Position numbers and translations under genes: made by a program | Shown: piece after piece, positions 10,071 through 22,000 of the stretch | Layout of the letters: each line of letters starts with the position of its first letter | Position numbering within the stretch: the first letter of the stretch is position 1 | The notes under the pieces: model-generated | Databases searched by the model: none | What the model was told of the DNA's origin: nothing | The model's input: the letters and a program-made list of their open reading frames with translations, nothing else | Assembly: GCA_035771165.1 (NCBI GenBank) | Contig: JAWNZC010000472.1 | Location: 556,001 to 620,000 of the forward strand | Length of the DNA stretch: 64,000 bases | DNA from: Paragorgia papillata | Lineage: Eukaryota > Cnidaria > Anthozoa > Scleralcyonacea > Coralliidae | Direction of reading: 5' to 3'

Positions 10071-13000
10071 TTTAACCGTTTTTGACCCTAACTCAAAAGT
10101 TTCAAAAGTGACCAAAATCGGTCAAAAAGTAAAGGCTAACCCCTTTACTTTTTTCCCCCAGATTTTTTTCAAAAAATAAAAAAATATTTTTTTAGCCAAA
10201 ATATAGCCTTCTCCTTTTCACAGAAGGTCTAAAACGACTTTATTTAACCGTTTTTGACCCTAACTCAAAAGTTTCAAAAGTGACCAAAATAGGTCAAAAA
10301 GTAAAGGCTAACCCCTTTACTTTTTTTTTCCCGGATTTGTTTCAAAAAATCTAAAAAAACTATTTTTTAGCCAAAATCCAGAGAAAAAAAAAGTAAAGGG
10401 GCTAACGCCTTTACTTTTTGACCGATTTTGGTCACTTTTGTAACTTTTGAGTTAGGGTCAAAAACGGTTAAATAAAGTCGTTTTAGACCACCTGTGAAAA
10501 GGAGAGGGCTGTATTATGGGTAAAAAATTTTTTTGTGAATTTTTAAAAAAAATCCCCAGAAAAAAAAAGTAAAGGCGTTAGCCTTTACTTTTTGACCGAT
10601 TTTGGTCACTTTTGAAACTTTTCAGTTAGGGTCAAAAACGGTTAAATAAAGTCGTTTTAGACCTTCTGTGAAAAGGAGAAGGCTGTATTTTGGCTAAAAA
10701 TATTTTTTGTGAATTTTTAAAAAAAATCCCGAAAAAAAAAAGTAAAGGGGTTAGCCTTTACTTTTTGACCGATTTTGGTCACTTTTGAAACTTTTCAGTT
10801 AGGGTCAAAAACGGTTAAATAAAGTCGTTTTAGACCTTCTGTGAAAAGGACAGGGCTGTATTTTGGCTAAAAAAATTTTTTTGATTTTTTGAAAAAAATC
10901 CCGAAAAAAAAAAGTAAAGGGGTTAGCCTTTACTTTTTGACCGATTTTGGTAAGGCTAACCCCTTTACTTTTTTTTTCCGGATATTTTTCAAAAAATCAA
11001 AAAAAACAGCCTTCTCCTTTTCACAGAAGGTCTAAAATATTTAAATATTTTTTGTGAATTTTAAAAAAAAATCCCGAAAAAAAAAAGTAAAGGGGTTAGC
11101 CTTTACTTTTTGACCGATTTTGGTCACTTTTGAAACTTTTTTGTTAGGGTCAAAAACGGTTAAATAAAGTCGTTTTAGACCTTCTGTGAAAAGGAGAAGG
11201 CTGTATTTTGGCTAAAATTTTTTTTTTGATTTTTTGAAAAATATCCCGAAAAAAAAAAGTAAAGGGGTTAGCCTTTACTTTTTGACCGATTTTGGTCACT
11301 TTTGAAACTTTTCAGTTAGGGTCAAAAACGGTTAAATAAAGTCGTTTTAGACCTTCTGTGAAAAGGACAGGGCTGTATTTTGGCTAAAAAAATTTTTTTG
11401 ATTTTTTGAAAAAAATCCCGAAAAAAAAAAGTAAAGGGGTTAGCCTTTACTTTTTGACCGATTTTGGTAAGGCTAACCCCTTTACTTTTTTTTTCCGGAT
11501 ATTTTTCAAAAAATCAAAAAAAACAGCCTTCTCCTTTTCACAGAAGGTCTAAAATATTTAAATATTTTTTGTGAATTTTAAAAAAAAATCCCGAAAAAAA
11601 AAAGTAAAGGGGTTAGCCTTTACTTTTTGACCGATTTTGGTCACTTTTGAAACTTTTTTGTTAGGGTCAAAAACGGTTAAATAAAGTCGTTTTAGACCTT
11701 CTGTGAAAAGGAGAAGGCTGTATTTTGGCTAAAAAAATTTTTTTGATTTTTTGAAAAATATCCCGAAAAAAAAAAGTAAAGGGGTTAACCTTTACTTTTT
11801 GACCGATTTTGGTCACTTTTGAAACTTTTCAGTTAGGGTCAAAAACGGTTAAATAAAGTCGTTTTAGACCTTCTGTGAAAAGGACAGGGCTGTATTTTGG
11901 CTAAAAAATCTTTTTTGATTTTTTGAAAAAAATCCCGAAAAAAAAAAGTAAAGGGGTTAGCCTTTACTTTTTGACCGATTTTGGTCACTTTTGAAACTTT
12001 TCAGTTAGGGTCAAAAACGGTTAAATAAAGTCGTTTTAGAACACCTGTGAAAAGGAGAGGGCTGTATTATGGGTAAAAAATTTTTTTGTGAATTTTTAAA
12101 AAAAATCCCCAGAAAAAAAAAGTAAAGGCCTTTACTTTTTGACCGATTTTGGTCACTTTTGAAACTTTTCAGTTAGGGTCAAAAACGGTTAAATAAAGTC
12201 GTTTTAGACCTTCTGTGAAAAGGAGAAGGCTGTATTTTGGCTAAAAATATTTTTTGTGAATTTTTAAAAAAAATCCCCAGAAAAAAAAAGTAAAGGCGTT
12301 AGCCTTTACTTTTTGACGATTTTGGTCACTTTTGAAACTTTTCAGTTAGGGTCAAAAACGGTTAAATAAAGTCGTTTTAGACCTTCTGTGAAAAGGAGAA
12401 GGCTGTATTTTGGCTAAAAATATTTTTTGTGAATTTTTAAAAAAAATCCCGAAAAAAAAAAGTAAAGGGGTTAGCCTTTACTTTTTGACCGATTTTGGTC
12501 ACTTTTGAAACTTTTCAGTTAGGGTCAAAAACGGTTAAATAAAGTCGTTTTAGACCTTCTGTGAAAAGGACAGGGCTGTATTTTGGCTAAAAAAATTTTT
12601 TTGATTTTTTGAAAAAAATCCCGAAAAAAAAAAGTAAAGGGGTTAGCCTTTACTTTTTGACCGATTTTGGTCACTTTTGAAACTTTTCAGTTAGGGTCAA
12701 AAACGGTTAAATAAAGTCGTTTTAGAACACCTGTGAAAAGGAGATGGCTGTATTATGGGTAAAAAAATTTTTTGTGAATTTTTAAAAAAAATCCCCAGAA
12801 AAAAAAAGTAAAGGCCTTTACTTTTTGACCGATTTTGGTCACTTTTGAAACTTTTCAGTTAGGGTCAAAAACGGTTAAATAAAGTCGTTTTAGAACACCT
12901 GTGAAAAGGAGATGGCTGTATTATGGGTAAAAAAATTTTTTGTGAATTTTTAAAAAAAATCCCCAGAAAAAAAAAGTAAAGGCCTTTACTTTTTGACCGA

Positions 13001-16000
13001 TTTTGGTCACTTTTGAAACTTTTCAGTTAGGGTCAAAAACGGTTAAATAAAGTCGTTTTAGACCTTCTGTGAAAAGGAGAAGGCTGTATTTTGGCTAAAA
13101 ATATTTTTTTGTGAATTTTTAAAAAAAATCCCGAAAAAAAAAAGTAAAGGGGTTAGCCTTTACTTTTTGACCGATTTTGGTCACTTTTTGGAACTTTTCA
13201 GTTAGGGTAAAAAACGGTTAAATAAAGTCGTTTTAGACCTTCTGTGAAAAGGAGAAGGCTGTATTTTGGCTAAAAATATTTTTTGTGAATTTTAAAAAAA
13301 AATCCCCAGAAAAAAAAAGTAAAGGCGTTAGCCTTTACTTTTTGACCGATTTTGGTCACTTTTGAAACTTTTCAGTTAGGGTCAAAAACGGTTAAATAAA
13401 GTCGTTTTAGACCTTCTGTGAAAAGGAGAAGGCTGTATTTTGGCTAAAAATATTTTTTTGTGAATTTTTAAAAAAAAATCCCGAAAAAAAAAAGTAAAGG
13501 GGTTAGCCTTTACTTTTTGACCGATTTTGGTAAGGCTAACCCCTTTACTTTTTTTTTCCGGATTTTTTTCAAAAAATCAAAAAAACAGCCTTCTCATTTT
13601 CACAGAAGGTCTAAAATATTTAAATATTTTTTGTGAATTTTTAAAAAAAAATCCCGAAAAGAAAAGTAAAGGGGTTAGCCTTTACTTTTTGACCGATTTT
13701 GGTCACTTTTGAAACTTTTCAGTTAGGGTCAAAAACGGTTAAATAAAGTCGTTTTAGACCTTCTGTGAAAAGGAGAAGGCTGTATTTTGGCTAAAAATAT
13801 TTTTTGTGTACTTTTAGAAAAAATCCGGAAAAAAAAAAGTAAAGGGGTTAGCCTTTACTTTTTGACCGATTTTGGTCAGGCTAACCCCTTTACTTTTTTT
13901 TTCGGGATTTTTTTTAAAAATTCACAAAAAATATTTTTAGCCAAAATACAGCCTTCTCCTTTTCACAGAAGGTCTAAAACGACTTTATTTAACCGTTTTT
14001 GACCCTAACAAAAAAGTTTCAAAAGTGACCAAAATCGGTCAAAAAGTAAAGGCTAACCCCTTTACTTTTTTTTCCGGATTTTTTTCAAAAAATCAAAAAA
14101 AATTTTTTTAGCAAAAATACAGCCTTCTCCTTTTCACAGAAGGTCTAAAATATTTAAATATTTTTTGTGAATTTAAAAAAAAAATCCCGAAAAAAAAAAG
14201 TAAAGGGGTTAGCCTTTACTTTTTGACCGATTTTGGTCACTTTTGAAACTTTTCAGTTAGGGTCAAAAACGGTTAAATAAAGTCGTTTTAGACCTTCTGT
14301 GAAAAGGAGAAGGCTGTATTTTGGCTAAAAATATTTTTTGTGAATTTTTAATAAAATCCCGAAAAAAAAAGTAAAGGGTAACCCCTTTACTTTTTGACCG
14401 ATTTTGGTCACTTTTGAAATTTTTCAGTTAGGGTCAAAAACGGTTAAATAAAGTTGTTTTAGACCTTCTGTGAAAAGGAGAAGGCTGTATTTTGGCTAAA
14501 AATATTTTTTGTGAATTTTAAAAAAAAATCCCCAGAAAAAAAAAGTAAAGGCGTTAGCCTTTACTTTTTGACCGATTTTGGTCACTTTTGAAACTTTTCA
14601 GTTAGGGTCAAAAACGGTTAAATAAAGTCGTTTTAGACCTTCTGTGAAAAGGAGAAGGCTGTATTTTGGCTAAAAATATTTTTTTGTGAATTTTTAAAAA
14701 AAATCCCGAAAAAAAAAAGTAAAGGGGTTAGCCTTTACTTTTTGACCGATTTTGGTAAGGCTAACCCCTTTACTTTTTTTTTCCGGATTTTTTTCAAAAA
14801 ATCAAAAAAACAGCCTTCTCATTTTCACAGAAGGTCTAAAATATTTAAATATTTTTTGTGAATTTTTAAAAAAAAATCCCGAAAAGAAAAGTAAAGGGGT
14901 TAGCCTTTACTTTTTGACCGATTTTGGTCACTTTTGAAACTTTTCAGTTAGGGTCAAAAACGGTTAAATAAAGTCGTTTTAGACCTTCTGTGAAAAGGAG
15001 AAGGCTGTATTTTGGCTAAAAATATTTTTTGTGTACTTTTAGAAAAAATCCGGAAAAAAAAAAGTAAAGGGGTTAGCCTTTACTTTTTGACCGATTTTGG
15101 TCAGGCTAACCCCTTTACTTTTTTTTTCGGGATTTTTTTTTAAAAATTCACAAAAAATATTTTTAGCCAAAATACAGCCTTCTCCTTTTCACAGAAGGTC
15201 TAAAACGACTTTATTTAACCGTTTTTGACCCTAACAAAAAAGTTTCAAAAGTGACCAAAATCGGTCAAAAAGTAAAGGCTAACCGCTTTACTTTTTTCCG
15301 GATTTTTTTCAAAAAATCAAAAAAATTTTTTTTAGCAAAAATACAGCCTTCTCCTTTTCACAGAAGGTCTAAAATATTTAAATATTTTTTGTGAATTTAA
15401 AAAAAAAATCCCGAAAAAAAAAAGTAAAGGGGTTAGCCTTTACTTTTTGACCGATTTTGGTCACTTTTGAAACTTTTTTGTTAGGGTCAAAAACGGTTAA
15501 ATAAAGTCGTTTTAGACCTTCTGTGAAAAGGAGAAGGCTGTATTTTGGCTAAAAATATTTTTTGTGAATTTTAAAAAAAAATCCCGAAAAAAAAAGTAAA
15601 GGGGTTAGCCTTTACTTTTTGACCGATTTTGGTCACTTTTGAAACTTTTCAGTTAGGGTCAAAAACGGTTAAATAAAGTCGTTTTAGACCTTCTGTGAAA
15701 AGGAGAAGGCTGTATTTTGGCTAAAAATATTTTTTGTGAATTTTTAAAAAAAATCCCAAAAAAAAAAAGTAAAGGGGTTAGCCTTTACTTTTTGACCGAT
15801 TTTGGTCACTTTTGAAACTTTTCAGTTAGGGTCAAAAACGGTTAAATAAAGTCGTTTTAGACCTTCTGTGAAAAGGAGAAGGCTGTATTTTGGCTAAAGG
15901 GGTTAGCCTTTACTTTTTGACCGATTTTGGTAAGGCTAACCCCTTTACTTTTTTTCCCGGATTTTTTTCAAAAAATCAAAAAAACAGCCTTCTCCTTTTC

Positions 16001-19000
16001 GCAGAAGGTCTAAAATATTTAAATATTTTTTGTGAATTTTAAAAAAAAATCCCGAAAAAAAAAAGTAAAGGGGTTAGCCTTTACTTTTTGACCGATTTTG
16101 GTCACTTTTGAAACTTTTTTGTTAGGGTCAAAAACGGTTAAATAAAGTCGTTTTAGACCTTCTGTGAAAAGGAAGAAGGCTGTATTTTGGCTAAAAAATT
16201 TTTTTGATTTTTTGAAAAAAATCCCGTAAAAAAAAAGTAAAGGGGTTAGCCTTTACTTTTTGACCGATTTTGGTCACTTTTGAAACTTTTCAGTTAGGGT
16301 CAAAAACGGTTAAATAAAGTCGTTTTAGACCTTCTGTGAAAAGGAGAAGGCTGTATTTTGGCTAAAAATATTTTTTGTGAATTTTTAAAAAAAATCCCCA
16401 GAAAAAAAAAAAAAAGGCGTTAGCCTTTACTTTTTGACCGATTTTGGTCACTTTTGAAACTTTTCAGTTAGGGTCAAAAACGGTTAAATAAAGTCGTTTT
16501 AGACCTTCTGTGAAAAGGAGAAGGCTGTATTTTGGCTAAAAATATTTTTTGTGAATTTTTAAAAAAAATCCCCAGAAAAAAAAAGGAAAGGCGTTAGCCT
16601 TTACTTTTTGACCGATTTTGGTCACTTTTGAAACTTTTCAGTTAGGGTCAAAAACGGTTAAATAAAGTCGTTTTAGACCTTCTGTGAAAAGGAGAAGGCT
16701 GTATTTTGGCTAAAAATATTTTTTTTGATTTTTTGAAAAAAATCCCGTAAAAAAAAAGTAAAGGGGTTAGCCTTTACTTTTTGACCGATTTTGGTCACTT
16801 TTGAAACTTTTCAGTTAGGGTCAAAAACGGTTAAATAAAGTCGTTTTAGACCTTCTGTGAAAAGGAGAAGGCTGTATTTTGGCTAAAAATATTTTTTGTG
16901 AATTTTTAAAAAAAATCCCCAGAAAAAAAAAAGGAAAGGCGTTAGCCTTTACTTTTTGACCGATTTTGGTCACTTTTGAAACTTTTCAGTTAGGGTCAAA
17001 AACGGTTAAATAAAGTCGTTTTAGACCTTCTGTGAAAAGGAGAAGGCTGTATTTTGGCTAAAAATATTTTTTGTGAATTTTTAAAAAAAATCCCGAAAAA
17101 AAAAAGTAAAGGGTTAACCCCTTTACTTTTTGACCGATTTTGGTCACTTTTGAAATTTTTCAGTTAGGGTCAAAAACGGTTAAATAAAGTTGTTTTAGAC
17201 CTTCTGTGAAAAGGAGAAGGCTGTATTTTGGCTAAAAATATTTTTTGTGAACTTTTAAAAAAAATCCGGAAAAAAAAAAGTAAAGGGGTTAGCCTTTACT
17301 TTTTGACCGATTTTGGTCACTTTTTTGTTAGGGTCAAAAACGGTTAAATAAAGCCGTTTTAGACCTTCTGTGAAAAGGAGAAGGCTGTATTTTGGCTAAA
17401 AATATTTTTTGTGAATTTTTAAAAAAAAATCCCGAAAAAAAAAGTAAAGGGGTTAGCCTTTACTTTTTGACCGATTTTGGTCACTTTTGAAACTTTTCAG
17501 TTAGGGTCAAAAACGGTTAAATAAAGTCGTTTTAGACCTTCTGTGAAAAGGAGAAGGCTGTATTTTGGCTAAAAATATTTTTTGTGTACTTTTAAAAAAA
17601 ATCCGGAAAAAAAAAAGTAAAGGGGTTAGCCTTTACTTTTTGACCGATTTTGGTCACTTTTGAAACTTTTTTGTTAGGGTCAAAAACGGTTAAATAAAGT
17701 CGTTTTAGACCTTCTGTGAAAAGGAGAAGGCTGTATTTTGGCTAAAAATATTTTTTGTGAATTTTAAAAAAAATCCCGAAAAAAAAAAGTAAAGGGGTTA
17801 GCCTTTACTTTTTGACCGATTTTGGTCACTTTTGAAACTTTTCAGTTAGGGTCAAAAACGGTTAAATAAAGTCGTTTTAGACCTTCTGTGAAAAGGAGAA
17901 GGCTGTATTTTGGCTAAAAATATTTTTTGTGAATTTTTAAAAAAAATCCCAAAAAAAAAAGTAAAGGGGTTAGCCTTTACTTTTTGACCGATTTTGGTCA
18001 CTTTTGAAACTTTTCAGTTAGGGTCAAAAACGGTTAAATAAAGTCGTTTTAGACCTTCTGTGAAAAGGAGAAGGCTGTATTTTGGCTAAAAATATTTTTT
18101 TTGAATTTTAAAAAAAAATCCCCAGAAAAAAAAAGTAAAGGCGTTAGCCTTTACTTTTTGACCGATTTTGGTCACTTTTGAAACTTTTCAGTTAGGGTCA
18201 AAAACGGTTAAATAAAGTCGTTTTAGACCTTCTGTGAAAAGGAGAAGGCTGTATTTTGGCTAAAGGGGTTAGCCTTTACTTTTTGACCGATTTTGGTAAG
18301 GCTAACCCCTTTACTTTTTTTTCCGGATTTTTTTCAAAAAATCAAAAAAACAGCCTTCTCCTTTTCGCAGAAGGTCTAAAATATTTAAATATTTTTTGTG
18401 AATTTTAAAAAAAAATCCCGAAAAAAAAAAGTAAAGGGGTTAGCCTTTACTTTTTGACCGATTTTGGTCACTTTTGAAACTTTTTTGTTAGGGTCAAAAA
18501 CGGTTAAATAAAGTCGTTTTAGACCTTCTGTGAAAAGGAAGAAGGCTGTATTTTGGCTAAAAAATTTTTTTTGATTTTTTGAAAAAAATCCCGTAAAAAA
18601 AAAGTAAAGGGGTTAGCCTTTACTTTTTGACCGATTTTGGTCACTTTTGAAACTTTTCAGTTAGGGTCAAAAACGGTTAAATAAAGTCGTTTTAGACCTT
18701 CTGTGAAAAGGAGAAGGCTGTATTTTGGCTAAAAATATTTTTTGTGAATTTTTAAAAAAAATCCCCAGAAAAAAAAAGGAAAGGCGTTAGCCTTTACTTT
18801 TTGACCGATTTTGGTCACTTTTGAAACTTTTCAGTTAGGGTCAAAAACGGTTAAATAAAGTCGTTTTAGACCTTCTGTGAAAAGGAGAAGGCTGTATTTT
18901 GGCTAAAAAATTTTTTTTTTATTTTTTGAAAAAAATCCGTAAAAAAAAAAGGAAAGGCTAACGCCTTTACTTTTTAACCGATTTTGGTCACTTTTGAAAC

Positions 19001-22000
19001 TTTTCAGTTAGGGTCAAAAACGGTTAAATAAAGTCGTTTTAGACCACCTGTGAAAAGGGGAGGGCTGTATTATGGGTAAAAAAATGTTTTGTGAATTTTT
19101 AAAAAAAATCCCCAGAAAAAAAAAGTAAAGGCCTTTACTTTTTGACCGATTTTGGTCACTTTTGAAACTTTTCAGTTAGGGTCAAAAACGGTTAAATAAA
19201 GTCGTTTTAGACCTTCTGTGAAAAGGAGAAGGCTGTATTTTGGCTAAAGGGCCTAACCTTTACTTTTTGACCGATTTTGGTAAGGCTAACCCCTTTACTT
19301 TTTTTTTCCGGATTTTTTTAAAAAAATCAAAAAAACAGCCTTCTCCTTTTCACAGAAGGTCTAAAATATTTAAATATTTTTTGTGAATTTTAAAAAAAAA
19401 CCCGAAAAAAAAAAGTAAAGGGGTTAACCTTTACTTTTTGACCGATTTTGGTCACTTTTGAAACTTTTCAGTTAGGGTCAAAAACGGTTAAATAAAGTCG
19501 TTTTAGACCTTCTGTGAAAAGGAGACAGGGCTGTATTTTGGCTAAAAAATCTTTTTTGATTTTTTGAAAAAAATCCCGAAAAAAAAAAGTAAAGGGGTTA
19601 GCCTTTACTTTTTGACCGATTTTGGTCACTTTTGAAACTTTTCAGTTAGGGTCAAAAACGGTTAAATAAAGTCGTTTTAGAACACCTGTGAAAAGGAGAG
19701 GGCTGTATTATGGGTAAAAAATTTTTTTGTGAATTTTTAAAAAAAATCCCCAGAAAAAAAAAGTAAAGGCCTTTACTTTTTGACCGATTTTGGTCACTTT
19801 TGAAACTTTTCAGTTAGGGTCAAAAACGGTTAAATAAAGTCGTTTTAGACCTTCTGTGAAAAGGAGAAGGCTGTATTTTGGCTAAAAATATTTTTTTGTG
19901 AATTTTTAAAAAAAATCCCGAAAAAAAAAAGTAAAGGGGTTAGCCTTTACTTTTTGACCGATTTTGGTAGGGCTAACCCCTTTACTTTTTTTTTCCGGAT
20001 TTTTTTCAAAAAATCAAAAAAACAGCCTTCTCATTTTCACAGAAGGTCTAAAATATTTAAATATTTTTTGTGAATTTTAAAAAAAAATCCCGAAAAAAAA
20101 AAGTAAAGCGGTTATAGCCTTTACTTTTTGACCCATTTTGGTCACTTTTGAAACTTTTCAGTTAGGGTCAAAAACGGTTAAATAAAGTCGTTTTAGACCT
20201 TCTGTGAAAAGGAGAAAGGGCTGTATTTTGGCTAAAAAATCTTTTTTGATTTTTTGAAAAAAATCCCGAAAAAAAAAAGTAAAGGGGTTAGCCTTTACTT
20301 TTTGACCGATTTTGGTCACTTTTGAAACTTTTCAGTTAGGGTAAAAAACGGTTAAATAAAGTCGTTTTAGAACACCTGTGAAAAGGAGAGGGCTGTATTA
20401 TGGGTAAAAAAATTTTTTGTGAATTTTTAAAAAAAATCCCCAGAAAAAAAAAGTAAAGGCCTTTACTTTTTGACCGATTTTGGTCACTTTTGAAACTTTT
20501 CAGTTAGGGTCAAAAACGGTTAAATAAAGTCGTTTTAGACCTTCTGTGAAAAGGAGAAGGCTGTATTTTGGCTAAAAATATTTTTTGTGAATTTTTAAAA
20601 AAAATCCCCAGAAAAAAAAAGTAAAGGCGTTAGCCTTTACTTTTTGACCGATTTTGGTCACTTTTGAAACTTTTCAGTTAGGGTCAAAAACGGTTAAATA
20701 AAGTCGTTTTAGACCTTCTGTGAAAAGGAGAAGGCTGTATTTTGGCTAAAAATATTTTTTGAGAATTTTTAAAAAAAAATCCCGAAAAGAAAAGTAAAGG
20801 GGTTAGCCTTTACTTTTTGACCGATTTTGGTCACTTTTGAAACTTTTCAGTTAGGGTCAAAAACGGTTAAATAAAGTCGTTTTAGACCTTCTGTGAAAAG
20901 GAGACAGGGCTGTATTTTGGCTAAAAAATCTTTTTTGATTTTTTGAAAAAAATCCCGAAAAAAAAAAGTAAAGGGGTTAGCCTTTACTTTTTGACCGATT
21001 TTGGTCACTTTTGAAACTTTTCAGTTAGGGTCAAAAACGGTTAAATAAAGTCGTTTTAGAACACCTGTGAAAAGGAGAGGGCTGTATTATGGGTAAAAAA
21101 ATGTTTTGTGAATTTTTAAAAAAAATCCCCAGAAAAAAAAAGGAAAGGCGTTAGCCTTTACTTTTTGACCGATTTTGGTCACTTTTGAAACTTTTCAGTT
21201 AGGGTCAAAAACGGTTAAATAAAGTCGTTTTAGACCTTCTGTGAAAAGGAGAAGGCTGTATTTTGGCTAAAAATATTTTTTTTTATTTTTTGAAAAAAAT
21301 CCGTAAAAAAAAAAGGAAAGGCTAACGCCTTTACTTTTTAACCGATTTTGGTCACTTTTGAAACTTTTCAGTTAGGGTCAAAAACGGTTAAATAAAGTCG
21401 TTTTAGACCTTCTGTGAAAAGGAGAAGGCTGTATTTTGGGTAAAAAAATGTTTTGTGAATTTTTAAAAAAAATCCCCAGAAAAAAAAAGTAAAGGCCTTT
21501 ACTTTTTGACCGATTTTGGTCACTTTTGAAACTTTTCAGTTAGGGTCAAAAACGGTTAAATAAAGTCGTTTTAGACCTTCTGTGAAAAGGAGAAGGCTGT
21601 ATTTTGGCTAAAGGGCCTAACCTTTACTTTTTGACCGATTTTGGTAAGGCTAACCCCTTTACTTTACTTTTTTTTTCCGGATTTTTTTAAAAAAATCAAA
21701 AAAACAGCCTTCTCCTTTTCACAGAAGGTCTAAAATATTTAAATATTTTTTGTGAATTTTAAAAAAAAATCCCGAAAAAAAAAAGTAAAGGGGTTAACCT
21801 TTACTTTTTGACCGATTTTGGTCACTTTTGAAACTTTTCAGTTAGGGTCAAAAACGGTTAAATAAAGTCGTTTTAGACCTTCTGTGAAAAGGAGACAGGG
21901 CTGTATTTTGGCTAAAAAATCTTTTTTGATTTTTTGAAAAAAATCCCGAAAAAAAAAAGTAAAGGGGTTAGCCTTTACTTTTTGACCGATTTTGGTCAGT

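Noticed and set aside
13527..14937. Identical 61-residue ORFs at 13527 and 14752 starting MVRLTPLLFFSGFF, and related frames at 13787 and 24723.
   Set aside because: They are satellite monomer translations repeated by higher-order structure, with no domain or codon bias.
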